The notes beneath the pieces were generated by a model. It saw only the letters and a program-made list of their open reading frames with translations, was not told the DNA's origin and ran no database searches. Positions 1-5,883 of a DNA stretch of 9,260 nt are shown here, piece after piece. The translations under genes and the position numbers were made by a program. Positions within the stretch are counted from its first letter, which is position 1, and every line of letters begins with the position of its first letter. The stretch comes from Lysobacter_I sp051952955 (lineage in GTDB: Bacteria; Pseudomonadota; Gammaproteobacteria; Xanthomonadales; Xanthomonadaceae), in NCBI GenBank assembly GCA_051952955.1, contig JBQCJG010000033.1:1-9260 (forward strand), written 5' to 3'.

Positions 1-25
1 TGCTGCCCGTGCCGGCGTTCCTGTA

Positions 26-65
26 CGCGCGTGCCCGTGCGGGCGGCGCGATCGGGCATCGCCCG
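26..65 (-). terminator. Hairpins downstream of the cytochrome c4 gene, possible terminator
   Basis: Just past the cytochrome stop codon (71-73, minus strand) lies a short hairpin, CGGGC-ATC-GCCCG at 53-65. A second, longer imperfect one follows at 26-50: arms 26-30 and 33-36 pair with 41-50, with one bulge and a GTGC loop. No T-run follows on the minus strand, so this is not a textbook intrinsic terminator; GC-rich genomes often have such T-poor 3' hairpins. No gene can be supported in 1-70. A minus-strand ATG at 57-59 opens a frame that runs off the edge, but it has no convincing ribosome binding site. Confidence 0.3.
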
Positions 66-70
66 GCGGC

Positions 71-865
71 TCAGCCGCCCTGCTTCGCGCCGGCGGCCTC
101 GGCGGCGCGCGGGTGCAGGCCCTGCATGTAGCTGGACAGCGCCTGGATCTCTTCGTCGGTCAGCGGCGCGGCCACGGCGGCCATGATGTTGTAGAGGGCC
201 TTGTCCTGCACGGTGGTCTCGCCGGTGCGGTATTCCTGCAGGCGACGGGCGGTGTACCAGCCCTGCTGGCCGCCGACGTGCGGGTAGGCCGGGCCCGGGT
301 TGCCGGCGCCGGTCGGACCGTGGCAGGCGGTGCAGGCCGGGATGCCGCGGGCGGCGTCGCCGCCGCGATAGAGCTTCTGGCCGACCTCGAAGAACTTCAT
401 GCCCTTGTACGGGCTCTTGGGGTCGGTGATCGCGGTGTCGTCGGCGATGCCGGCGCCCGAGACCTGCGTGGCGAAGTACGCGCCGACGTCGCGCATGTCC
501 TGCGCGCTGAGCGCGGCGGCGAACGGCTGCATGATCGGGTTCACGCGCTGGCCGCTCTTGAACAGGCTCAGCTGGTGCGCGATGTAGCGCTCGCTCTGGC
601 CGGCCAGGCGCGGGTAGAGCTCCGCGTTGGTCGAATTGCCGTCCAGGCCATGGCAGGCGGCGCAGGCGCCGGCCTTGGTGGCACCCACCTGCGGATCGCC
701 ACCCTTGGCCTTGGCCAGTTCGGCCGCCGCGGCCGCGGCATCCAGCGGCGCGGTCTGGACCGGCGCGGCGTCGGGCGCGGGCGTGACGATGGGCTGGGCG
801 AGGGCGACTGCCGCCACCGCGAAGACCGCGAGACCGGCGAGACCGAAGGCACGGGCGTGACGCAT
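71..865 (-). CDS. cc4: Diheme cytochrome c4, periplasmic electron carrier
   Basis: This is a 264-aa secreted c-type cytochrome of the c4 family, a two-domain periplasmic or membrane-attached carrier that usually passes electrons between the bc1 complex and terminal oxidases. Residues 1-23 form a signal peptide (RHAR, then a hydrophobic run, cleavage likely after ALA). An Ala/Pro-rich linker follows at about 25-55. There are two heme sites: C68-A-A-C71-H72 with likely axial M112, and C178-T-A-C181-H182 with likely axial M228. The spacing and repeated domain plan fit c4. I chose the ATG at 865-863 because it begins the signal peptide and has GGAG 8 nt upstream. The longer frame opening at 958 would start inside the -35 element. 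The gene is divergent from engB, an arrangement also known in Pseudomonas and Xanthomonas relatives. The family call is firm; the exact electron partners are inferred. Confidence 0.93.
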   Translation of the reverse strand: MRHARAFGLAGLAVFAVAAVALAQPIVTPAPDAAPVQTAPLDAAAAAAELAKAKGGDPQVGATKAGACAACHGLDGNSTNAELYPRLAGQSERYIAHQLSLFKSGQRVNPIMQPFAAALSAQDMRDVGAYFATQVSGAGIADDTAITDPKSPYKGMKFFEVGQKLYRGGDAARGIPACTACHGPTGAGNPGPAYPHVGGQQGWYTARRLQEYRTGETTVQDKALYNIMAAVAAPLTDEEIQALSSYMQGLHPRAAEAAGAKQGG

Positions 866-929
866 GCTCAACACTCCAAGGGACGGGGCGCGTGGCCGGC
901 GGATGCCGGCGGCGGGCCGAAACCGTGAA

Positions 930-958
930 ATTATCGTCGCGGCGCCGGGGTGGGTCAA
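930..958 (-). promoter_or_regulatory. Sigma70 promoter of the cytochrome c4 gene
   Basis: On the minus strand TTGACC (958-953) and GATAAT (935-930) are separated by exactly 17 nt. Each matches the sigma70 consensus at five of six positions, and the spacing is optimal. Transcription would start near 923, giving a leader of about 60 nt before the ATG at 865. The AT-rich -10 stands out in otherwise GC-rich DNA. The site lies in the 122-bp gap shared with engB, whose start is only 30 bp behind the -35, so the two promoters may interfere. Confidence 0.75.
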
Positions 959-966
959 ACCGGCCC

Positions 967-985
967 GATCGCCGACCGTGCGATC
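967..985 (+). repeat. Inverted repeat directly before the engB start
   Basis: GATCGC (967-972) and GCGATC (980-985) are perfect inverted copies with a 7-nt spacer, ending 2 nt before the engB ATG at 988. In RNA this would be a 6-bp stem with a 7-nt loop over the translation start; in DNA it could be a small operator. Repeats of this size occur by chance in GC-rich DNA, so function is uncertain. Confidence 0.25.
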
Positions 986-987
986 CT

Positions 988-1608
988 ATGCCGATGGCCA
1001 CGCCCCCCAACCCCTTCGCCCGCGCCGACTATCGGCTCGCGGCGCACACGCCGCGCCAGCTGCCGCCCGACGAGGGCGCCGAAGTCGCCTTCGCCGGTCG
1101 CTCCAACGCCGGCAAGTCCAGCGCACTGAACGCCCTGTGCCAGCAGAACGCCCTCGCCCGGGTCTCGAAGACGCCCGGCCGGACGCAGCAGCTGGTCTAC
1201 TTCGGCCTGCCGCCGCACGAGGACCGCTACCTGGTCGACCTGCCCGGCTACGGCTACGCCAAGGTGCCGAAGGACCTCCAGGCCCACTGGCAGGCCTTCA
1301 TCGACCAGTACTTCCGCACCCGCCAGGCGCTGAAGGGTCTGGTGGTGGTGATGGACATCCGCCATCCGCTGAAGGACTACGACCGGCAGATCATCGGCTT
1401 CGCGGTGGAGAACGGCCTGCCCGTCCACGCCCTGCTGACCAAGGCCGACAAGCTCGGCCGCGGTGCCGCCGGCAACACCCTGCTCGCCGTCCGCCGCGAC
1501 CTCGCCGCCGCCTTCGGCGACACCGTCAGCGCCCAGACCTACTCCGCCGAATCGAAGGCCGGCGTGGAGGAACTCCGGGCGCTGGTGGCGGGCTGGCTGG
1601 GGATTTGA
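988..1608 (+). CDS. engB: Ribosome biogenesis GTPase EngB (YihA/YsxC)
   Basis: This is a 206-aa TRAFAC-class GTPase needed for late assembly of the 50S ribosomal subunit in the cytoplasm. All G motifs are visible: P-loop GRSNAGKSS at 37-45, the G2 TPGRT at 62-66, G3 DLPGYGYAK from 84, G4 TKAD at 151-154, and a G5-like SAESKAG at 186-192 where SS is more usual. Length is normal for the family. ATG 988 was chosen; ATG 994 is also possible. The open frame extends upstream to 892, but that part has no family similarity and runs through the cytochrome promoter. Neither ATG has a good Shine-Dalgarno, which is unusual; a small inverted repeat sits just before the start. The gene is divergent from cytochrome c4 and ends 6 nt before a hairpin, so it is probably transcribed alone. 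Confidence 0.95.
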   Translation: MPMATPPNPFARADYRLAAHTPRQLPPDEGAEVAFAGRSNAGKSSALNALCQQNALARVSKTPGRTQQLVYFGLPPHEDRYLVDLPGYGYAKVPKDLQAHWQAFIDQYFRTRQALKGLVVVMDIRHPLKDYDRQIIGFAVENGLPVHALLTKADKLGRGAAGNTLLAVRRDLAAAFGDTVSAQTYSAESKAGVEELRALVAGWLGI

Positions 1609-1614
1609 CGTCCG

Positions 1615-1641
1615 GATCGCGCCGAGCCCGTCGGCGCGGTC
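1615..1641 (+). terminator. Hairpin after engB
   Basis: Beginning 6 nt after the engB stop, 1615-1625 pairs with 1631-1641: an 11-bp stem with one G-U pair and a GCCCG loop, the inner 8 bp fully Watson-Crick. No T-run follows. It probably marks the engB 3' end, by termination or by protecting the mRNA. The rest of the gap (1642-1783) shows no clear promoter, although the downstream gene must have one or depend on read-through. Confidence 0.5.
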
Positions 1642-1783
1642 GGCCGACACCCCGAACCGCACCCGCAGCAGCGGGCCATCGATCACTGCCGCGGAAGGCA
1701 GACCTGCGTCCGCCGTTTTCGACGTTCGACTCCAGCGGATGCGACTCAAGGGGAGCGCGTCCGACAAACCAAGGAGAAACGCA

Positions 1784-2371
1784 ATGGCAAGCGCATGGAT
1801 CCGTACGATCACCAACTCGACGCCGCTGACGATCCGGTTCACGCAGTCCGATCCGATGATGCATCCCGTCATCGAGCAGAGCCACAACGTCAGGATCGTC
1901 CAGCAGAACGTCCAGAATCCGCAGGGGAATGTGCAGGTGCAGAGCGGGCAGACGATCGAGGTCGCGCCCGGGGGATCGCTGACCGCGTCGTGGTTCGCGA
2001 TCCCGTGGCAGGGCTACGGCCAACTGGTCGTCGAAGGCAACGGCAAGCGCGTGGTGTTCACCACCGGCCCGAAGAACGGCAGCGACTACCTGATCGTCAA
2101 CGGCGTGTATCGCGAGGACCTGCGCATCGGCGCCCAGCACGGCTGGCAGAACCTCGAGATGGCCGTGAACATCAACGATTCGGGCGAACCGGTGTTCGTG
2201 CCGGGCAACGTGCAGGACTTCGGCCTGCTGCAGAAGGCGCTGTGGGAACTCGGCAAATGGCTGATCAGCCATTTCCTGGGGCAGAGCGCGCAGACGGCGG
2301 AGACCGCGCGGTTCGCGCAGGAGATGGAAGAGGCCGAACGGGTGCCGGAAGCCACCCCGCCCGCCGGCTGA
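1784..2371 (+). CDS. Unrecognised 195-aa cysteine-free protein
   Basis: I do not recognise this protein. ATG 1784 is preceded by AAGGAG (1771-1776) at 7 nt, the best ribosome binding site in the window. The same frame runs back to 1463 inside engB, but that part is an engB shadow. The protein has no signal peptide, transmembrane segment or cysteine. Residues 1-20 (ASAWIRTITNSTPLTIRF) look like beta strands. Residues about 34-60 are rich in Asn, Gln and Val with a repeated NVQ motif, followed by IEVAPGGSLTASW and alternating hydrophobic strands to about residue 130. Residues about 145-165 (LLQKALWELGKWLISHFLG) form an amphipathic Trp-containing helix, and the acidic tail ends in PATPPAG-like residues. 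This suggests a beta-sandwich domain plus a helix that could bind a membrane or partner; that is inference only. Base composition looks somewhat less GC-rich than its neighbours. It is flanked by hairpins and is probably monocistronic. Confidence 0.82.
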   Translation: MASAWIRTITNSTPLTIRFTQSDPMMHPVIEQSHNVRIVQQNVQNPQGNVQVQSGQTIEVAPGGSLTASWFAIPWQGYGQLVVEGNGKRVVFTTGPKNGSDYLIVNGVYREDLRIGAQHGWQNLEMAVNINDSGEPVFVPGNVQDFGLLQKALWELGKWLISHFLGQSAQTAETARFAQEMEEAERVPEATPPAG

Positions 2372-2380
2372 AGCGACATC

Positions 2381-2407
2381 GCGGGACGCGCGTCGTGCGC
2401 GTCCCGC
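2381..2407. terminator. Perfect 11-bp hairpin between convergent genes
   Basis: GCGGGACGCGC (2381-2391) and its exact inverse (2397-2407) enclose a GTCGT loop. The hairpin fills the 40-bp gap between the unrecognised plus-strand gene (stop at 2371) and oppB (stop at 2412-2414, minus), so it can serve both transcripts. No T-run follows on either strand. Position and stem perfection make a bidirectional terminator or mRNA-end structure likely. Confidence 0.65.
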
Positions 2408-2411
2408 ATCG

Positions 2412-3344
2412 CTACAGCATCCCCCGCAGCCGCGGATCCATCCACGCCCGCAGCGCATCCACCAGCGCGTTGATCAGCACGATCAGCGCGCCGACCACCA
2501 GCACCACGCCCAGCACCAGCGTGTAGTCGCGGTTGAGTGCGCCCTGCACGAAGAACCGGCCCATGCCGGGGATGCCGAACACCTGCTCCACCACCGCCGA
2601 GCCGGTGACGATGTTGATCAGCGCCGGCGACAGCCACGCGACCACCGGCAGCAGCGCCGGACGCAGCGCATGCGCGAACAGCAGCCGCGCCTCGGACAGG
2701 CCGCGAGCGCGCGCGGCGGAAAGGTATTCCGCGCCGAGCACGTCGAGCATCGACGCGCGGGTCAGGCGCGCGCAGTAGGCGAGGTTCGGCAGCGCCAGCG
2801 CGATCACCGGCAGCACGAGGTTGCCGGGCTCGCCCCAGCCGCCGGCGGGCAGCCAGTGCAGCGTCACCGCGAACATCAGCACCAGCAGCGGCGCGACCAC
2901 GTACTTCGGCACCGCCAGGCCGAGGCCGGCGAACAGCATCAGTCCGCGATCCAGCCACGAGTCCGCGCGCAGCGCCGCCCACGTGCCGAGCGGGATCCCC
3001 AGCATCAGCGCGAGCATCAGCGCCAGCGCGCCGTTGAGCGCGGACACCGGCAGCGCCTGGCCGACGAGCTGGTTGACGGTGTAGTCGGGATACTGGAACG
3101 ACGGCCCGAGGTCCCCGTGCAGCACGTCGCCCAGCCACGCGCCGTACTGCGCGACCAGCGGCCTGTCCAGCCGGTAGCGCGCGGCCAGTGCGGCCTGCAC
3201 TTCCGGCGGCGCCGCCTTCTCGCCGTCGAACGGGCCGCCGGGCGCGGCGCGCAGCAGCACGAAGCACAGCGTGGCCAGCAGCCACAGCGTCAGCAGCGCC
3301 TCGGACGCGCGCGCGCCGAAGCGGCGGAGCGCGGCTGGCGTCAT
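2412..3344 (-). CDS. oppB: Peptide ABC transporter permease, OppB type
   Basis: This is a 310-aa inner-membrane permease of the BPD_transp_1 family, closest in plan to OppB of oligopeptide importers (E. coli OppB has 306 aa). The N-terminal helix is at about 13-32, followed by the OppB-like APGGPFDGEK (34-43) and a periplasmic stretch with HGDLGPSFQYPDYTVN (76-91). Further membrane helices lie at about 100-125, 134-165, 176-192, 232-255 and 278-300. The EAA loop that docks on the ATPase is at about 206-233 (EYLSAARARGL, then HALRPALLP). FGIPGMG and GALNRDYTLVLG are also typical. ATG 3344 overlaps the VIT stop as ATGA, which points to translational coupling. The gene ends 5 nt before a terminator-like hairpin, so no oppC, oppD or oppF follows. 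It would need partner subunits encoded elsewhere; substrate specificity is unproven. Confidence 0.92.
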   Translation of the reverse strand: MTPAALRRFGARASEALLTLWLLATLCFVLLRAAPGGPFDGEKAAPPEVQAALAARYRLDRPLVAQYGAWLGDVLHGDLGPSFQYPDYTVNQLVGQALPVSALNGALALMLALMLGIPLGTWAALRADSWLDRGLMLFAGLGLAVPKYVVAPLLVLMFAVTLHWLPAGGWGEPGNLVLPVIALALPNLAYCARLTRASMLDVLGAEYLSAARARGLSEARLLFAHALRPALLPVVAWLSPALINIVTGSAVVEQVFGIPGMGRFFVQGALNRDYTLVLGVVLVVGALIVLINALVDALRAWMDPRLRGML

Positions 3345-4039
3345 CCGACCTGGACGTGGAACAGGCGGCCGATCAGCGCCGCGGCGCCCATCGCCGCCAC
3401 GCCCCAGAACGCGACGCGTGCGGCGCCGCGCGCGAGCGAGGCGCCGCCCACCCACGCCGCCAGCGCGCCGGAGCCGAGCAGCGCCACCAGCGTGACGATC
3501 GCGGTGACCAGTTCGATGCGGCCGGCGGGCGCCAGCAGCACCGCGAGGATCGGCAGCAGCGCGCCGCAGGCGAAGGCCGCGGCCGAGGCCATGGCCGCCT
3601 GCAGCGGCCGCGCGCGCAGCGCCTCGGTGATGCCCAGTTCGTCGCGCAGGTGCGAGCCCAGCGCATCGTGCGCGGTCAGCTGCTTCGCCACCTGCATCGC
3701 GAGGTCCGGGGTCAGGCCGCGGCCGATGTAGATGTGGGTGAGTTCCTGCAGCTCGTGGTCGGGCTCTTCGGCGAGTTCGCGCGTTTCCTTGGCGATGTCG
3801 GCGGTCTCGGTGTCGGCCTGCGACTGCACCGACACGTATTCGCCCGCGGCCATCGACATCGCGCCGGCGACGATGCCGGCGATGCCGCTGCCGAGCACGG
3901 CGCCGGCGCTGGCGCCGGTGGCGGCCACCCCCACGACCAGCCCGGCGATCGAGATGATGCCGTCGTTCGCGCCCAGCACCGCGGCACGCAGCCAGCCGAC
4001 GTGTTCGGTGCGATGGGTTTCCAGATGACTGCGACGCAT
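3341..4039 (-). CDS. VIT/CCC1-family iron or manganese transporter
   Basis: This is a 232-aa membrane protein of the VIT1/CCC1 family, whose eukaryotic members move Fe(II) or Mn(II) out of the cytosol into vacuoles. Bacterial members are presumed to export or store these metals. The hallmark first helix is WLRAAVLGANDGIISIAGL (16-34), followed by a second helix and GAMSMAAGEYVSVQSQADTE (59-78). A soluble acidic loop at about 80-140 carries E85, E88, E91, E92, E96 and E99, placed like the cytoplasmic metal-binding domain of plant VIT1. HDALGSHLRDELGI (124-137) and three C-terminal helices complete the fold. ATG 4039 has GGGAGA upstream at normal distance; the longer frame to 4129 has no family similarity. 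It lies 117 bp after the peptide-binding protein gene and overlaps oppB by 4 bp. The metal and direction of transport are inferred from the family. Confidence 0.92.
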   Translation of the reverse strand: MRRSHLETHRTEHVGWLRAAVLGANDGIISIAGLVVGVAATGASAGAVLGSGIAGIVAGAMSMAAGEYVSVQSQADTETADIAKETRELAEEPDHELQELTHIYIGRGLTPDLAMQVAKQLTAHDALGSHLRDELGITEALRARPLQAAMASAAAFACGALLPILAVLLAPAGRIELVTAIVTLVALLGSGALAAWVGGASLARGAARVAFWGVAAMGAAALIGRLFHVQVG

Positions 4040-4084
4040 CGCGTTCTCCCGTGAGCGGTCGAGGCGGCGCCGGCCGCGACCCGT

Positions 4085-4096
4085 GCAGTGTACTGC
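4085..4096 (-). promoter_or_regulatory. Small palindrome with TACACT, possible VIT promoter element
   Basis: GCAGT-GT-ACTGC (4085-4096) is an inverted repeat with 5-bp arms in the VIT leader. On the minus strand it contains TACACT, a four-of-six match to a -10 element, about 50 nt before the ATG at 4039. No acceptable -35 sits 16-18 nt upstream, so the promoter reading is weak. It may instead be an operator or chance. Confidence 0.2.
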
Positions 4097-4117
4097 GGTG
4101 CGCCCGACGCCCGCCGG

Positions 4118-4131
4118 AGTCATTCTCATTC
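4118..4131 (-). promoter_or_regulatory. Possible Fur-like half site upstream of the VIT gene
   Basis: On the minus strand the run GAATGAGAATGACT contains two tandem GAATGA hexamers, an AT-rich island in GC-rich DNA about 80-90 bp before the VIT start. Fur sites are arrays of GATAAT-like hexamers. Aligned by eye to the 19-bp consensus this gives about 11 matches, mostly in the left half. An iron-linked regulator would make sense for a VIT-family gene, but the right half is poor. Confidence 0.25.
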
Positions 4132-4156
4132 GCCGGTTCGATCCATCCCGACCGCC

Positions 4157-5743
4157 TCATTCCGATGCCGCGGCGGGCCGCAGCGACAGCCAACGCGAGG
4201 CATGCCGGTCCAGCGCGTTCGGCGCGTAGCCGGCCACCCGCGGCGCGACGAGATGCTTCGAGGTGTAGAAGTACAGCGGCACCACCGCATGCGCGTCCAG
4301 CAGCCGCAGCTCGGCGGCATGCAGCCACGCATTGCGGGCGTCCTCGCTGCGTGCGGCATCGGCCTTCGCGATCAGTGCGCGGTAATGCGCATCGTCGTAG
4401 CCCGGCCAGTTCAACGGACCATCGCCGGAAAAGCCGACCAGGAAGTTGCGCGCGTCGGCGACGTCGCCGATCCAGCCGCCGCGGAACGCCTGCGTGATCG
4501 CGCGCTGGCGCCGGTTCTGCACGAACACCTTCCATTCCTCGTTGCGCAGGCGCACGCGTACGCCGAGGGTGTCGCGCCACATCGCCGCGACCGCGAGCGC
4601 CAGCCGGCGATGCGGCGTCGAGGTGTTGTAGCGCAGTTCGAGCACCAGCGGATTCGCTTCGGAATACCCGGCGGCACGGTACAGCGCCTTCGCGCGCGCG
4701 TCGCGCCAGGCCTGCGGCTGCGACGCCCACGGGAGCGCGGCCGGCGTGTAGCCGGGGATGCCCGGCGGCACGATGCCGTAGGCCGGCGTTTCGCCGAGGC
4801 CGGTGATCGAGCGCGTGAGCCGATCGCGATCCACCGCCAGCGACAGCGCCTCGCGCAGCGCGGGCGCAGCGCGCAGCGGCGGCTTCGTCAGGTTCAGGCC
4901 CAGCCAGAACGCACCGAGATACGGCGCGATGCGCAGGCGCTCGCCGAAGCGCGCGCGCAGCGCCGGCAGCGGCTGCGGCGGCACGGTCTCGGTGATGTCG
5001 AGGTCGCCCGCGGCGAAACGCTGCAGCTCCGCGGCCGCGTCCTCGGTGACGTGGAAGCGCACCGCGGGAATGCGCACCGCGGCGGCATCGTGGAACCAGC
5101 GGTTCCTGGCGACCACGAGGTTCGCCTGCGGCGTCCACGCGGTCAGCACGTAGGCGCCGTTGCTCAACAGATGCCCGGGTCGCGTGTGCTGCGCGCCGTC
5201 GCGCGCGACCGCGGGCAGGTACACGGGAAACGCGATCGGCAACGTCAGCAGGGCCGGCATCGCGACGCGACGCGTGGTGCGGATGCGCACCGTGCGCGCA
5301 TCGGGGGCGTCGATGCCCAGTCGCGTCGGCGGTGCGTCGCCGGCCTGCACCGCTTTCGCTTCGACCACCGCGTCGAACTGTTCGGCGAACGGCGCCGCGG
5401 TGTCCGGCGCGAACGCGCGGCGGAAACTCGCGACGATCTGCGGCGCGTCCAGCGCCTCGCCGTTGCTCCAGCGCAGGCCGGCACGCAGGTGGAACGTCCA
5501 CGTGCGGCCGTCGGCGGAGACCTCCCAGCGTTCGGCCATGCCCGGGATCAAGCGGCCGGACGCGTCCTCCGTCACCAGACCTTCGTACAGATCGCGCAGG
5601 ATGTTGCCGCAGGCGACCTCCTGGCAGCGATGCGCGTCCAGCGTCGCCGGTTCCGGTCCGTTGCCCCGCTCCAGCCGCGGCGCGAGGGCCTGCGCCCCGG
5701 CGTCGATGGAACACAGAAAAAGCAGCAGGGCGACAATGCGCAT
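4157..5743 (-). CDS. oppA: Periplasmic oligopeptide-binding protein, OppA type
   Basis: This is a 528-aa family 5 extracellular solute-binding protein, the receptor of peptide ABC importers. ATG 5743 begins a signal peptide (MRIVALLLFLCSIDAGAQA, cleavage likely after residue 19). The preceding residues of Cys11 do not fit a lipobox, so a soluble periplasmic protein is expected. Family hallmarks in order are PEPATLD (31-36), NILRDLYEGLV, RLIPGMAERWEVSADGRTW, FHLRAGLRWSNGEALDAPQI, a central domain, WPGYDDAHYRALIAKA and the C-terminal VVPLYFYTSKHLVAPRVAGY. These resemble OppA more than simple DppA types. The mature part has only two cysteines, C40 and C45. There is no clear Shine-Dalgarno before the start. 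It is the first gene of a minus-strand cluster with VIT and oppB. An OppA-like peptide role is likely; the exact ligand is unknown. Confidence 0.9.
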   Translation of the reverse strand: MRIVALLLFLCSIDAGAQALAPRLERGNGPEPATLDAHRCQEVACGNILRDLYEGLVTEDASGRLIPGMAERWEVSADGRTWTFHLRAGLRWSNGEALDAPQIVASFRRAFAPDTAAPFAEQFDAVVEAKAVQAGDAPPTRLGIDAPDARTVRIRTTRRVAMPALLTLPIAFPVYLPAVARDGAQHTRPGHLLSNGAYVLTAWTPQANLVVARNRWFHDAAAVRIPAVRFHVTEDAAAELQRFAAGDLDITETVPPQPLPALRARFGERLRIAPYLGAFWLGLNLTKPPLRAAPALREALSLAVDRDRLTRSITGLGETPAYGIVPPGIPGYTPAALPWASQPQAWRDARAKALYRAAGYSEANPLVLELRYNTSTPHRRLALAVAAMWRDTLGVRVRLRNEEWKVFVQNRRQRAITQAFRGGWIGDVADARNFLVGFSGDGPLNWPGYDDAHYRALIAKADAARSEDARNAWLHAAELRLLDAHAVVPLYFYTSKHLVAPRVAGYAPNALDRHASRWLSLRPAAASE

Positions 5744-5753
5744 GTCGGGGACG

Positions 5754-5761
5754 GCTATAGT
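5754..5761. promoter_or_regulatory. Possible shared -10 element between oppA and gshA
   Basis: The sequence GCTATAGT reads TATAGT (5756-5761, five of six matches to the -10 consensus) on the plus strand towards gshA. On the minus strand it reads TATAGC (5759-5754, four of six) towards oppA. Neither has a good -35. If used for gshA the leader would be about 115 nt; if used for oppA the transcript would begin only a few nt before the ATG at 5743, which would fit the missing Shine-Dalgarno there. The rest of 5744-5883 shows no other clear element. Confidence 0.3.
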
Positions 5762-5883
5762 GCGGTCCTTGCGATGGTAGGGCAGTGTCCCCATTTCGCC
5801 CAACCGCTCGCTCGACCGCCCTTCCCGCGCAACGGCCGGCCGCACCGCCACCTCCGTTGCCGGTCCCCCTCATGGAAGCCTCG

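Noticed and set aside
3..131. Plus-strand frame entering from the left edge and ending at 129-131
   Set aside because: It would overlap the cytochrome c4 3' end by 60 bp and its translation shows no recognisable feature; too short to support.
1463..1783. N-terminal extension of the unknown protein into engB
   Set aside because: This part overlaps engB in a different frame, is Pro/Ser/Arg-rich, and crosses the engB hairpin; the ribosome binding site at 1771-1776 supports the ATG at 1784.
955..2458. Two 310-codon minus-strand open frames opposite engB and the unknown gene
   Set aside because: Both are antisense shadows; the plus strand holds the EngB G motifs and a gene with a clear ribosome binding site.
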